A DNA stretch of 33,999 bases, from the NCBI GenBank assembly GCA_019244165.1, contig JAFATA010000019.1, forward strand, positions 1-33,999. The letters are read 5' to 3'. The DNA is from Pseudonocardiales bacterium. Lineage in GTDB: Bacteria > Actinomycetota > Actinomycetes > Mycobacteriales > Pseudonocardiaceae. Both the position numbers and the translations under genes were made by a program. Position 1 is the stretch's first letter; each line of letters starts with the position of its first letter. Below are positions 11,786 through 22,209 of the stretch, one piece after another. The notes beneath the pieces were generated by a model. The model worked only from the letters and a program-made list of their open reading frames with translations. It was not told the DNA's origin and ran no database searches.

Positions 11786-12343
11786 TTAGCGACATTCCTC
11801 TTCTGGGACTTCGGGTGGAATATGCTTCGTGCCGACCCAGATGCGTGTACTGAAGTCCTCGTATTCATCCGTGCTGAGGATAAACGAGTGCCACACCATG
11901 TCTACCGGGCCGGATGGCGCGTTATGTTCGTCGGGGAAAAGCATGGACAGAGCGACGTACTGTCGGAATTCCTCGATCAGCGGGATCGCGTGTTTCTCAA
12001 AGAAGCAATCACGAAACTCTACGGCCTTCTCGTCCGGGAGGCCCTCCAAGTCACCTTCCGACGGGTTGAACACCAACCATTGCTTCATGATTTCCGCAGC
12101 CCAATAGCGGCAGCGTTTGTCCCATTGACCAAACCACAGCAGCAACGGCAACACCTGCTCGTTGTCGAACAGCCGTCCGTCTCGAAGAAGTCGACGGGGG
12201 CTCAAGCCGAGCAGCAGGAATCCCAGGTCGTACTGCTCAAGGAGAGCGAGTCGCTTCTGAATTTCTTCATTCATTCCCGGTTTGGCGGCAAGGCATTTTT
12301 TGAGGATTGAGCCCGGTTCGGCGACCAGCGTTATCTTTTCCAT
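11786..12343 (-). CDS. 185-residue protein with a VDMVWH motif, function unknown
   Basis: The product is soluble-looking and mixed-charge, with no signal peptide or membrane helix. The only motif I recognise is VDMVWHSFILSTDEYEDF at residues 147-164, which resembles the VDxxWHxxIL-x-T-xx-Y-xx-F segment of the glycine-rich-domain-like/DUF1399-type proteins, followed by a basic and proline stretch in place of the usual HH-P ending. The first 110 residues (EEIQKRLALLEQYDLGFLLL, WFGQWDKRCRYW) match nothing I know. It sits between a 58-residue Cys-ended peptide gene (34-bp gap) and the PhyH oxygenase (29-bp gap) on one strand, so it may act on or carry the peptide. That role is inference. Low GC suggests it moved in with its neighbours. 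Confidence 0.65.
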   Translation of the reverse strand: MEKITLVAEPGSILKKCLAAKPGMNEEIQKRLALLEQYDLGFLLLGLSPRRLLRDGRLFDNEQVLPLLLWFGQWDKRCRYWAAEIMKQWLVFNPSEGDLEGLPDEKAVEFRDCFFEKHAIPLIEEFRQYVALSMLFPDEHNAPSGPVDMVWHSFILSTDEYEDFSTRIWVGTKHIPPEVPEEECR

Positions 12344-12377
12344 CTAGATTTCCGGGGTAACTCGACCATACTGACGG

Positions 12378-12554
12378 TCAGCACTTCGCGACCGCGGGTG
12401 CCACGCTGAAGCAATTTGAACAGGTCTGCTCACCGGCTGGCCAGTACTGCTCGTTGCGTGTACCGAAAATCTCCTCTAAGCGAGCCTTCGTGTCATGGTA
12501 GATCGGTGCGTAGCCTTCTGCGGTGATCTCGTTGGAAGGAAGATGCTTACGCAT
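12378..12554 (-). CDS. 58-residue Cys-rich peptide, candidate RiPP precursor
   Basis: AAAGGA six bases before ATG 12554 marks the start; a longer frame to 12599 lacks such a site. The peptide has a charged leader-like part (ITAEGYAPIYHDTKARLEEI, an amphipathic helix candidate) and a C-terminal part GEQTCSNCFSVAPAVAKC with Cys45, Cys48 and Cys58 as the last residue. A hydrophilic leader followed by a small Ser/Thr/Cys core is the usual form of a ribosomally made, modified peptide precursor, and an oxygenase gene lies in the same operon. It matches no RiPP class I can name: there is no lanthionine synthetase, YcaO or radical SAM enzyme nearby. A small zinc-binding or regulatory protein is the main alternative. 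Confidence 0.55.
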   Translation of the reverse strand: MRKHLPSNEITAEGYAPIYHDTKARLEEIFGTRNEQYWPAGEQTCSNCFSVAPAVAKC

Positions 12555-12845
12555 GTCGGTCCTTTCCCTGCTAGCCAACTCGCGTGAATGCTGGCGCATC
12601 GCTTCACGTACGCCTGTGTTGAGGAATCGGTGACCATCAACGTCATGAAAATTGTGCCGAGTTTTCGCCTCGCGCGGCTGGAGTTCAAGCAGCCTGCTTA
12701 GTCGCTCACATCACCTCCCGGCGACCGGTCGCTACCCCTAAGTATGGCTCCTTGGCGGTACTCGCTCAAGGGATGGGGCTCCAGCATCGGTTGAACCAGC
12801 GAGGCTGCGCCTCGGACCGCCGAGGTGGTGGCTGGGTAGGCGGCG
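12555..12845. other. Intergenic stretch upstream of the peptide operon
   Basis: No gene is supported. On the minus strand a TTGAAC followed 17 bases later by AAAACT could be a weak promoter for the peptide operon. The base composition rises back to the GC-rich chromosome level towards 12800, which marks the edge of the low-GC island. Confidence 0.3.
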
Positions 12846-13450
12846 TTGCTGCAGGGCGCGGCCGTGGTGAGCGCCGACGGGGTGATCGTCTTCACCAGTC
12901 GCGACGCCGTCTGCGCGAGCGAGCTGGGTGCCCGGCAGGTCCACGTCGTGCCGTGCGGTTCCACTCTCCCCCACCGGCAGGCATCGGACGAGAACTCGGT
13001 CGGTCAGCCCGGTGTGGGCGGGCCACACCGGGTCGGATTCGCGGGCAACCTCTACTACGAGCCCAACCTGTGTGCGCTGCGCTATCTGGCGACCCAGCTG
13101 GCTCCGCACCTAGGCGAGCGTGCCGTCATCGATGTGTTCGTCGCTACCCACCGGCCGCGTGCGCCCTCGGCGCCGGCGCGGATGACGAGATGGGGGTGGC
13201 GCCGCTGGACTCCGGTGGCGGCATGAAGCTCAAGACCCTCGACTGCCTCGCGGCCGGGCTACCCGTCGTGGGCACCGCCGAGGCGTTCACCGGAATCGAT
13301 CACCCCGAGCGCGTCGCGCTGGTCAGCCACGACCCAGCCATGGCCGATCTACCCGGCCTCGTCGACGTCCTGCTCGCCGACCCGGCACTGCGAGCGGCGC
13401 CCGGCTGGCCGCGAGGGCCGCGCTGGGGATCACCTTCGACGCCGATGCCG
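12846..13450 (+). pseudogene. Glycosyltransferase (GT4-like) relic
   Basis: Pieces of a GT4-type glycosyltransferase are spread over more than one frame. The first part reads VIVFTSRDA, GARQVHVVPCGSTLP and VGFAGNLYYEPNLCALRYL. Near 13180-13190 the frame changes to GVAPLDSGGGMKLKTLDCLA and GLPVVGTAEAFTGI, the sugar-nucleotide-binding half. At about 13390-13400 it changes again to RLAARAALGITFDADAAVG. The segment between the two Rossmann domains is shortened and the N-terminal domain start is missing. It cannot make an active enzyme. It leads directly into the broken phosphotransferase gene, with which it probably once formed an operon. Confidence 0.7.
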
Positions 13451-13452
13451 CT

Positions 13453-14248
13453 GTGGGCTATGCCGGCCGGTCGATGGTGTTTTTCGCCCCTCACGCCGTG
13501 CTTAAGGTCTACACCCATCGCGCCAGTGAACGAGCCCACCGCGAGGTCGCCGGGATCGAGCTGGCCGCCCGCCACGCTCCCGGCCTGCGGGTCAGCCAGC
13601 TCCTCAGTCACGATGACGTCCCCGGCGGGCTGTCCTGGGTGGCTACCACCCGGCTGCCCGGCTCCCCACCCTCACCAGAGCAGATCGCCGCCAGCTCCGG
13701 CGCGAGGCGCCTGGGACGCATCACCGCGCGCCTGCACGCCATCCCCGGCAAACACCTGGGTGCCCTGGCGGCCCACGATCGGCGTATCCGTGAGCTTCCC
13801 CCCACCGACCCGGCCGGCCTCGAGGCCGGGCATCGGCTCCTTGCGGCCCTCGGGGCGGTCGAAGCTCGGCAGTGGCCCCGCTGTGAACGGGGCTTCGTGC
13901 ACGGCGATTTGTCCTCGCGCAATGTGCTTCTGCCCCCCACTGGTGAGTTTGCAGGGGTTATCGACCTCGAGGGCTGCGGTCTCGGCTGCGTCTATGACGA
14001 CCTGGCCACCCTGGTCATGCAGGACGGGCCTGCTCGGCTCCGCCGACCCCGACCAACTCCTCGCCGGCTACCAGGACGAGCGGACCGTACTCGGCCACCC
14101 CCACCCAGTGGTCGATCGAGAGCATCTGACGTGGCACCTGGGATGGCGGGCCCGCTGGATCCTGCAGTGGGCCATCGAGATCGACCGCCCCCTGACCGAA
14201 GGGGTGCTCGCCCTCACCCCTGGCCTGCTCACCGCCCTCCCGCTCTGA
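13453..14248 (+). pseudogene. Aminoglycoside phosphotransferase-like kinase, frameshifted
   Basis: The sequence reads as an APH/choline-kinase-fold phosphotransferase: an N-lobe with VLKVYTHRASERAHREVAG, a hinge region, then the catalytic loop FVHGDLSSRNVLL (HGDLSxxN) and the Mg-binding GVIDLEGCGLGCVYDDLA. Near 14020-14030, after VMQDG, the frame shifts. The correct continuation, LLGSADPDQLLAGYQDERTV to GLLTALPL, lies in another frame and ends at 14246-14248. A single-base indel explains it; it could be a true mutation or a read error. The start (GTG 13453) is not well defined because the gene runs on from the glycosyltransferase relic. The substrate is unknown; a sugar is likely given its neighbour. 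Confidence 0.7.
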
Positions 14249-14254
14249 CTCCCA

Positions 14255-14350
14255 GAGCGCACCGACAAGACGAGCTGGCCCGCAGCCACGCCGACCGCCC
14301 GCGATGACCTGATCGCGGCCCTGCTGCGCAAGCAACCCGACCTTAGCTGA
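14255..14350 (+). pseudogene. Short C-terminal coding relic
   Basis: An open frame of 31 codons ending in TGA at 14348-14350 (ERTDKTSWPAATPTARDDLI, then AALLRKQPDLS) looks like the tail of a protein but has no start or family signature. The rest of the gap to 14476 holds nothing I recognise. Confidence 0.25.
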
Positions 14351-14476
14351 GACTCGGGGCAGGAACAGACCACCGGCGTACTGTAGCGGTCCGCGGGCGG
14401 CGTGCCATACGATTTTCTGCGCAGTCGTGATGGGCCCTCCCGCTTGCCATCCACCCTGAGAAGACACTCCCGGACC

Positions 14477-15667
14477 ATGACAGCCGATGCCGTGCGGAGC
14501 CCAGCGCCCCCGCCCGACCGTGAGCCCCATGACCCTGCGGACACGGGCGCAGCGGCACTCATGGTCCGGCTGATCCGCGAGAGCTACGCGGAGATCCAGC
14601 CGCGTGCCGAGGACGTCATCCGGTTCTTCTACGCGATGCTCTTCGCGATCGCTCCGGCTACCCGCGAGCTGTTCGCGGCCAACATGGAGGTGCAACGCAG
14701 CCGGTTCTGGCGCGCCCTGGGGTATATCGTGCAGCACCTCGACCGGCCCGAGGAGCTGGTGCCATTCCTGCGTCAGCTGGGCCGCGACCACCGCAAGTTT
14801 GGGGTGCTGGCGGCCCACTACGACGCGATGGGCAGCGCGCTGCTGACCGCGCTGAGGCAGTACGCCGGTCCGGTCTTCACGCCGCAGGTAGAAAAGGCGT
14901 GGTGTGACGCCTACCACCTGATCGCCAAGACGATGCGGGAGGCGGCCGAGGCAGAGGGCGGCCCCGCGTGGTGGACCGCGCGGGTCGTCGATCACCAGCG
15001 GCTGAGCTGGGATTTGGCCGTGGTCCGCCTTACCCCCGCCGACTGGCCGGTGCCCTACCGGGCCGGCCAGTACGTCAGCGTGGAGGTACCTCAGCGACCA
15101 CGGTTGTGGCGTTACCTGTCTCCCGCGAACACCCCGCGCCCGGACGGGTCGATCGAGTTCCACGTGCGCGCGATCCCGGGGGGGACGGTCAGCCGGTCGA
15201 TCGTTAGCCACACCCAGGTCGGTGACACCTGGCGGATCGGCGCGCCGATGGGTCAGATGACGGTGGACCGGAACTCCGGGCGGGATGTCGTGATGGTCGC
15301 TGGCGGCACCGGAACGGCCCCGATGCGCGCCATCCTCGAGGACCTCTCCCGCTGGGGCGAGAACCCGGAGGTGACGATGTTCGCTGGCGGCCGGACCCGC
15401 GCCGACCTCCACGACCTGGACACGCTCACCGCCATGACCGCCACCAACCCGTGGCTGACGGTGGTCCCGGTGGTCGAGTCGGCTCCGAGGATGGCGGGGA
15501 TGGAACAGGGGACCCTGGCCGATGTGGTCACCCGCTTCGGCGCGTGGCCGGGCCGGGACGTGCTGATCTGCGGCTCTCCAGCGATGATCAGGGCTACCGT
15601 GTCCCGGATGCTGGTCGCCGGCACCCCGTTGGACCGGATCATCTACGATCCGTTCACCCTTGACTAG
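14477..15667 (+). CDS. Flavohemoglobin-like protein (globin plus FAD/NAD reductase)
   Basis: This 396-residue two-domain protein has an N-terminal globin domain with RFFYAMLF (Tyr at B10) and proximal His in LGRDHRKFGVLAAHY. A ferredoxin-NADP reductase-like module follows, with FAD-binding RYLSPAN, GQYVSVEVP, and NAD-binding GGTGTAPMRAIL and ICGSPAMI. Flavohemoglobins turn nitric oxide into nitrate with NAD(P)H and O2; members of this actinobacterial subgroup are less well studied. The FAD motif reads RYLS, where classical members have RxYS, so the flavin site may differ. The start MTADAVRSPAPPP at 14477 gives a normal N-terminus; the frame stays open upstream to 14402. It stops one base from the convergent hspR stop. 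Confidence 0.85.
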   Translation: MTADAVRSPAPPPDREPHDPADTGAAALMVRLIRESYAEIQPRAEDVIRFFYAMLFAIAPATRELFAANMEVQRSRFWRALGYIVQHLDRPEELVPFLRQLGRDHRKFGVLAAHYDAMGSALLTALRQYAGPVFTPQVEKAWCDAYHLIAKTMREAAEAEGGPAWWTARVVDHQRLSWDLAVVRLTPADWPVPYRAGQYVSVEVPQRPRLWRYLSPANTPRPDGSIEFHVRAIPGGTVSRSIVSHTQVGDTWRIGAPMGQMTVDRNSGRDVVMVAGGTGTAPMRAILEDLSRWGENPEVTMFAGGRTRADLHDLDTLTAMTATNPWLTVVPVVESAPRMAGMEQGTLADVVTRFGAWPGRDVLICGSPAMIRATVSRMLVAGTPLDRIIYDPFTLD

Positions 15668-15668
15668 C

Positions 15669-16115
15669 TCATGTGGGGCGCCAGATCACCAGCGCCGTTT
15701 CGGTGCTGGAACGCAGCGGGACCAGCTCACGGCGATAAGAGGCGTGCACCGCCGCGGCGGTGCGCTCGGCGAGCGCCTGCGCCTGGGCCAGCGCCACCCG
15801 GGCCTCCTCCAGCTCAGCGGCCAGCTCGCTCAGCCGGGAGCGAAGCGCCTCCACCTGCCGTTCCAGGTCGATGATCCGCTTGATTCCGGCCAGGTTGACG
15901 CCCTGGTCCTGGGACAGCCGCTGCACCTCATGGAGCAGCGCGATGTCACGGGCTGAATAGCGGCGCCCGCCGCCGGCGCTCCGGCCGGGCGAGACCAGCC
16001 CCATCCGGTCGTAGCTGCGCAGGGTCTGCGCGTGCAGCCCGGCCAGCTGGGCAGCTACGGAGATCACGAAGACCGGGGTGTCCTGGTCGGCGCCCGGTGG
16101 GGTCGGGGGGATCAT
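15669..16115 (-). CDS. hspR: HspR, MerR-family heat-shock repressor
   Basis: This 148-residue protein has a MerR-type winged helix: [20 protein letters not shown], the [18 protein letters not shown] turn, and a long C-terminal coiled coil. In actinobacteria HspR binds HAIR sequences and, with DnaK as co-repressor, shuts off the dnaK operon and clpB. It is the last gene of dnaK-grpE-dnaJ-hspR. Its start at 16115 overlaps the dnaJ stop by four bases, so it is translationally coupled. Two HAIR sites upstream of dnaK and one upstream of clpB are visible here, completing the regulatory loop. Confidence 0.95.
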   Translation of the reverse strand: MIPPTPPGADQDTPVFVISVAAQLAGLHAQTLRSYDRMGLVSPGRSAGGGRRYSARDIALLHEVQRLSQDQGVNLAGIKRIIDLERQVEALRSRLSELAAELEEARVALAQAQALAERTAAAVHASYRRELVPLRSSTETALVIWRPT

Positions 16116-17302
16116 CTTCGCGCTCCCGGACGCTGCATGCGGCTGAACAGCTCTGCCCGCGGGTCCTCCCCGGCCGTGGCCTGCGCGTAGGCCGCCAGCG
16201 CCTCCTTGGCCCCCCGCGCCAGCGTGGTGGGCACCACCACCTGCAGGGTCACCAGGAGATCGCCGAGCCGTCCGTGCCGCCCGGCGATGCCCTTGCCGCG
16301 TACCCGCAAGGTGCGACCGTTGGCGGTGCCCGCCGGGACCCTGAGCTTCACGGTGCCATCCATCCCGGGCCCATCCATGGTGGGTATGGTCAGCGTCGTG
16401 CCCATGACCAGTTCGGGAAACGACACCGGCACCGTCAGGGTGAGGTCATCCTCGGAGCGTCCGAACACCGGGTGTGGGTTGACGTGCACCCGCACGTAGA
16501 GATCACCGGCCGGCGCGCCACGCATGCCCGGTTCTCCCTGCCCGGCCAGCCGGATCCGCTGACCGTCGGCGACCCCGGCGGGGATCCGCATGGTCAGCGT
16601 GCGGGTCCGGCTGGAGACCCCACGACCGCCGCACTCGGTGCACGGATTGTCGATGATCTGGCCCGTGCCCCGGCAGTCCCGGCATGGCTCCGAGAACGCG
16701 AACGCGCCCTGGCTGCGGGTGAGCAGTCCGCTGCCCCCGCAGACCGGGCAGGTCCGGGGTACGGTGCCGGCGCGGGTCCCTGAGCCGCCGCAGCTGCCGC
16801 AGGTGGTCGGGCTGGCCAACCGCAGCGGCACGGTGGCACCGCGGACCGCCTCGGTGAAGTCGATCCGGACTTCGGTTTCGACATCGGTGCCGCGCCGCGG
16901 GCGCGTCCGGGTCCCGCTGGCGGTACCGGTGCGGTTGCCGAACAACCCGCCGAGCAGGTCGCCGAGACCACCCGCCTCCCCGCCGCGCGAGGCCGCGGTC
17001 CCGAACAAGTCACCGAGGTCGAACCCACCCGGGCCGCCGAAGCCGCCGCCGGGACGGAAACCGCCGCTGAACAGGCTGCGCGCCTCGTCGTACTGCTTGC
17101 GTTTCTCCGGGTCCGACAGCACCCCGTAGGCCTCGGACACCGACTTGAAACGCGCCTCGGCCCGCGTGTCGCCGGGGTTGGCGTCGGGGTGCAGCTCCCG
17201 GGCCAGCTTGCGGTAGGCCCGTTTGATCTCCTCGGCGGACGCGGTGGAGGAGACACCCAGCTCTGCGTAGAAATCCTTTTCGATCCATTCCCGGGCGCTC
17301 AC
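16112..17302 (-). CDS. dnaJ: DnaJ (Hsp40) co-chaperone
   Basis: The 396-residue product has a J domain with HPD at residues 38-40, a Gly/Phe-rich linker ([20 protein letters not shown]), four CxxCxGxG zinc motifs ([32 protein letters not shown]) and C-terminal substrate-binding domains. It delivers unfolded proteins to DnaK and stimulates its ATPase. It lies 21 bp after grpE and overlaps hspR by four bases. This is the operon-linked DnaJ1 type typical of actinobacteria. Confidence 0.95.
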   Translation of the reverse strand: MSAREWIEKDFYAELGVSSTASAEEIKRAYRKLARELHPDANPGDTRAEARFKSVSEAYGVLSDPEKRKQYDEARSLFSGGFRPGGGFGGPGGFDLGDLFGTAASRGGEAGGLGDLLGGLFGNRTGTASGTRTRPRRGTDVETEVRIDFTEAVRGATVPLRLASPTTCGSCGGSGTRAGTVPRTCPVCGGSGLLTRSQGAFAFSEPCRDCRGTGQIIDNPCTECGGRGVSSRTRTLTMRIPAGVADGQRIRLAGQGEPGMRGAPAGDLYVRVHVNPHPVFGRSEDDLTLTVPVSFPELVMGTTLTIPTMDGPGMDGTVKLRVPAGTANGRTLRVRGKGIAGRHGRLGDLLVTLQVVVPTTLARGAKEALAAYAQATAGEDPRAELFSRMQRPGARR

Positions 17303-17323
17303 CGGGTACCTCCTCCCCGTATA

Positions 17324-18063
17324 TCAATTGTCCTGGAACGCTTCCGTGCCACCAAACGGTTCAGCATCACCAACAGGTTGCGCAGCACTAGATGGCCCAC
17401 CGGATGACACTGTCTCGCCAGCGGCGTCGGTGACCGCCACCATCGCGGGGCGCAGTACCCGTTCGCCGAAGCGGTACCCGCGGCGCAACACGGCGGTGAC
17501 GGTCGGGGTGTAGACATCCGGGGAAGTGCTGTGGTGCACGGCCTCGTGCATGTCCGGGTTGAAACCGTCCCCCACCGCCCCGAAGGGTTCCAGACCCTGC
17601 GCCTGCAGGGCGGCCACCAGTTTGTCCGCGACGGCCTTGAACACCCCCGACAGGTCACCGTGCTGCTCTGCCCGCTCGATGTCGTCGAGCACGGTGAGCA
17701 GTTGCGTGGCGAGCTGCGCCTTGGCTATGGAGATCACGAGCTGGCGGTCGCGGTCCACCCGGCGACGGTAGTTGCTGTACTCGGCGGAGATGCGCTGCAG
17801 ATCACCAGTCCGCTCCTCGAGCTGGGCCTGCAGCGCGTCGAGCTCGGCGGGGCCCGCCGGCACACCAGCGGGGCTGCGTCCACCCTCTTGGGGGCGACCC
17901 TCCTCGAGATGCACGTCGCCACCGGCGGGCTGCTCACTAGCCTCACCCGCCGGGGGCACTCGAACCTGACCCGTCACTGGATCGATCCTCCGTTTGTCTC
18001 GCACGATCACTCTGGGCTGCTCCTCACCAGCGGCTCCATCGCCGAAGGTGCCATCACGGGGGC

Positions 18064-18067
<4 letters not shown>
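17324..18067 (-). CDS. grpE: GrpE nucleotide-exchange factor
   Basis: This 247-residue protein has a disordered acidic/Gly-rich N-terminus, a long central coiled coil ([34 protein letters not shown]) and a C-terminal beta domain with [20 protein letters not shown], all diagnostic of GrpE. It releases ADP from DnaK. The GTG start at 18067 overlaps the dnaK stop by four bases. The C-terminus is extended compared with the E. coli protein, as is common in this phylum. Confidence 0.95.
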
Positions 18068-19944
<1,877 letters not shown>

Positions 19945-19962
19945 GTGAGCAACCCTTTCGAA

Positions 19963-19983
19963 CTTGACGAGAACTGACTCAAG
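19963..19983. promoter_or_regulatory. HAIR operator 1 (dnaK)
   Basis: CTTGACG, seven bases, ACTCAAG: the right half site is a perfect HAIR match and the left differs at two positions. It lies 18 bp upstream of the dnaK start codon and should bind HspR. Confidence 0.8.
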
Positions 19984-20011
19984 TCAGCTTCCGACGACCA
20001 CTGGCCACGAC

Positions 20012-20038
20012 ATCCTAACTTGAGTGGGTCCCGCTCAA
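20012..20038 (-). promoter_or_regulatory. Candidate dnaK promoter
   Basis: On the minus strand a TTGAGC (20033-20038) is followed after 15 bases by TAGGAT (20012-20017). The two hexamers overlap HAIR operator 2, so bound HspR would block RNA polymerase. The spacer is short for a standard promoter. Confidence 0.5.
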
Positions 20039-20039
20039 T
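20019..20039. promoter_or_regulatory. HAIR operator 2 (dnaK)
   Basis: CTTGAGT, seven bases, GCTCAAT: the left half site is perfect and the right differs at its outer positions. It overlaps the candidate promoter. Two HAIR copies before dnaK is a known actinobacterial arrangement. Confidence 0.8.
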
Positions 20040-20291
20040 CTATCTGACCGCTCCAACGCCCAGAGCGGCGGCAGTGTTCCCGCCAGGCTGCTGACCCCAG
20101 CGAGACGTGCCGACGTGGAGCTCAGCGCAGTCCACGCCCGCTCAGCAACTGTGGGGTGTGAGCAGTGTGGACGCCTACGCCGATGCCGTTGATCCTGGCG
20201 GCGAGCATCCGGCTTCGGGCTCGGCGTGCTGCACTTACCCCCCTCGGTACTCTCGCCGTAAGGCACCCATCCCCGGCAGGAGGTGTCAGCC

Positions 20292-21494
20292 GTGCCTGAC
20301 ATGCCCATCGGCGGGCTCGTTCGGCTGTACCGTGTCGAGCGCCGCATGAGCGGCGTAACCCTGGCCACCCATGCTGGTATCACGGCGCGTTACCTGGAGA
20401 TGATCGAATCCGACAGCAAGACGCCTTCGGTGCCGGTGTTGCGCAAGCTGGCGAAGGTGTTGAGGGTGCGGACCTCGGCGTTGCTCGGTGAAGCGCCGAG
20501 CGAGGATCACGAAGGACCGGTCAACCCTCGGCTGGCGGAGGTGGAGCGGGCGCTGTACACCTACCGTTCGGTGTCGCTGAGTGAGGGGGGTGAGCTTCCG
20601 ACGTCGGAGGAGCTAGCTGCGCAGATCAGTGCTGCACAGCGGTCCTGGTGCATCTCGCCGAATAAGTACAGCGACGTCTTGCGTGTGCTGCCGAAACTGA
20701 TTGTCCACAGTGAGCGGGCCGTCCACGAGTCCGGGCGTTCTTGTGAGGCGTGCCGACAAGCCTCTGAGGTATACCAAGTGGCTCGGACGGTGCTGAAGTA
20801 CCTCGGACGGGTAGATCTGGGCGGTATGGTCTCCGATCGGGCGATGCGCTATGCCGAAGAGACCGAAGACCCACTCTTGATCGCGGCCGCCACCTGGAAC
20901 CTCGGCCATTCCATGCTGTCGGATGATATGCCGGGCGCAGCCCTGGATGTCGCTATGAAAAGCAGTGAATCGCTGGAGTCGTTACTATCAGACGGGACAC
21001 CTGAAATTTTTTCGCTCTATGGCGGAATGCAGTTGGTGGCGACTTTGGCGGCGTTGCGTACCGGTGATCCGTGGCGGGCGCGGGAGCTGCTTCGTGGGCC
21101 GGCGAGACAAGCCGCCGAACGGGTCGGTGACGGTCACAACTACCACGGTACGGTGTTCGGGCCGACGAATGTGGGCATCCACGCAGTCAGGGTGGAGTAC
21201 GAATGCGGCGAGATAGCTGCAGCGTTGCGCCTGGCAGACGACGTAGATATTACCAAGACCTCGTCGTTGGAGCGCAAGACAAGTCTACTCTACAAGGTCG
21301 CCCAGTGTTATGATTGCTGCAGTAATGACACTGCGGTCTTTGTGCATCTGGCCAAAGCCGAGCGGTTGTGCCCGGAGGACTTCCAGCACCGGCAGGATGT
21401 CCGGAGCATGGTCCGCACCCTGGTGAAGCGGGCTAAGCCGTCGTATGCCGGTGAGGTACGGGAGTTCGCCGGACGCATCGGCCTGCTGGACTGA
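20292..21494 (+). CDS. XRE-family regulator with TPR domain
   Basis: This is a 400-residue protein. The N-terminal helix-turn-helix (VRLYRVERRMSGVTLATHAG, ITARYLEMIESDSKTPSVPV) is of the XRE type and is followed by about 300 residues of TPR-like helices (GAALDVAMKSSESLESLL, FGPTNVGIHAVRVEYECGEI). Such proteins often sense a small molecule or peptide through the TPR part and control nearby genes. AGGAGG eight bases before GTG 20292 sets the start; GTG 20283 is an alternative. It lies upstream of two small CxxC proteins and the graspetide cluster, so it may regulate them (inference). The protein at the right edge of the window is a relative. A likely terminator follows at 21511-21529. Confidence 0.85.
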   Translation: MPDMPIGGLVRLYRVERRMSGVTLATHAGITARYLEMIESDSKTPSVPVLRKLAKVLRVRTSALLGEAPSEDHEGPVNPRLAEVERALYTYRSVSLSEGGELPTSEELAAQISAAQRSWCISPNKYSDVLRVLPKLIVHSERAVHESGRSCEACRQASEVYQVARTVLKYLGRVDLGGMVSDRAMRYAEETEDPLLIAAATWNLGHSMLSDDMPGAALDVAMKSSESLESLLSDGTPEIFSLYGGMQLVATLAALRTGDPWRARELLRGPARQAAERVGDGHNYHGTVFGPTNVGIHAVRVEYECGEIAAALRLADDVDITKTSSLERKTSLLYKVAQCYDCCSNDTAVFVHLAKAERLCPEDFQHRQDVRSMVRTLVKRAKPSYAGEVREFAGRIGLLD

Positions 21495-21510
21495 ACCCCT
21501 CATCCCGGCA

Positions 21511-21529
21511 CCCGAACTCACCGTTCGGG
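21511..21529 (+). terminator. Hairpin after the XRE gene
   Basis: CCCGAAC, loop TCACC, GTTCGGG: a seven-base-pair perfect stem 17 bp past the stop codon, followed by a mildly T-rich stretch. It is a plausible intrinsic terminator of the actinobacterial kind, without a long U tract. Confidence 0.5.
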
Positions 21530-21714
21530 ATTCTCGCGTTTCCGTTCGTCGTGTTTGTTCCACGTTAGCTTTCTCGCCAAGGCCCCCGGACCAGGCTGAG
21601 CGCTGAAGTTGGTGCGTCCCCTTATCTGGAAGCCTCCCCCGCTTCCATCAGCCCAGCGTTCCCCGGTCCCGGGTGCCCTCCAGATGAGACGAGCAGGCGG
21701 GCGGGGTTGCAGGC

Positions 21715-22209
21715 GTGGAGAACGGTGATAGCTGTCAGAGCGACTCGGTGCGGTGGGCGTTGTCCCCGCTGGATTGTCGGGTGCATCTGCTGGTGCCGGC
21801 GGCTGATCTTCCCTCAGGGGTGCGCATGACCCGGTGTGGGCAGGCGCTGCCTCCCGAGGGTCCCCGCCCGCACGTGGCGTCTGCCAGGGATGGGCACCGC
21901 CCGTGTCCGAGGTGCGCACTGATCGCCCGCAGGCCCATCTCGGTTCCGGGGGACCCTTGGGTGCCCAGCCCCCCGCTCACCCCGGGGAGTCAGCCCGCCC
22001 CCGCCGGGCAGCGGGAGACGGTTCGGGTGGCGTGGGCGCGCTGTGGGCTGGATGGGCGGCTGCACCTGCTCACCGCCCGGGCTGTGCTCGACATCGCAAC
22101 ACTCGGCTGCGCGCTGGCCTGCTGCGGCGCCCTGGTCCTCACCCCGCGGCTGGTGTTGCGTGGAGTGGGCACACCCTGCGGGGGTTGCCTGGCCGTGGGC
22201 AGCGTGTGA
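21715..22209 (+). CDS. Small protein with two CG...CxxC repeats, unknown function
   Basis: The 164-residue product contains two related halves. Each has a V-x-W/A, L-D-x-R-x-HLL strand pattern, then C-G and, 15-25 residues on, C-x-x-C: RCGQALP with CPRC in the first half, CCGALV with CGGC in the second. The Cys spacing suggests a duplicated zinc-ribbon-like unit. No family name can be given. The GTG start is not backed by a clear ribosome site. Its stop overlaps the next ATG (TGATG), so the two are coupled. It lies between the XRE regulator and the graspetide genes. GC is very high, as in the host. Confidence 0.5.
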   Translation: MENGDSCQSDSVRWALSPLDCRVHLLVPAADLPSGVRMTRCGQALPPEGPRPHVASARDGHRPCPRCALIARRPISVPGDPWVPSPPLTPGSQPAPAGQRETVRVAWARCGLDGRLHLLTARAVLDIATLGCALACCGALVLTPRLVLRGVGTPCGGCLAVGSV

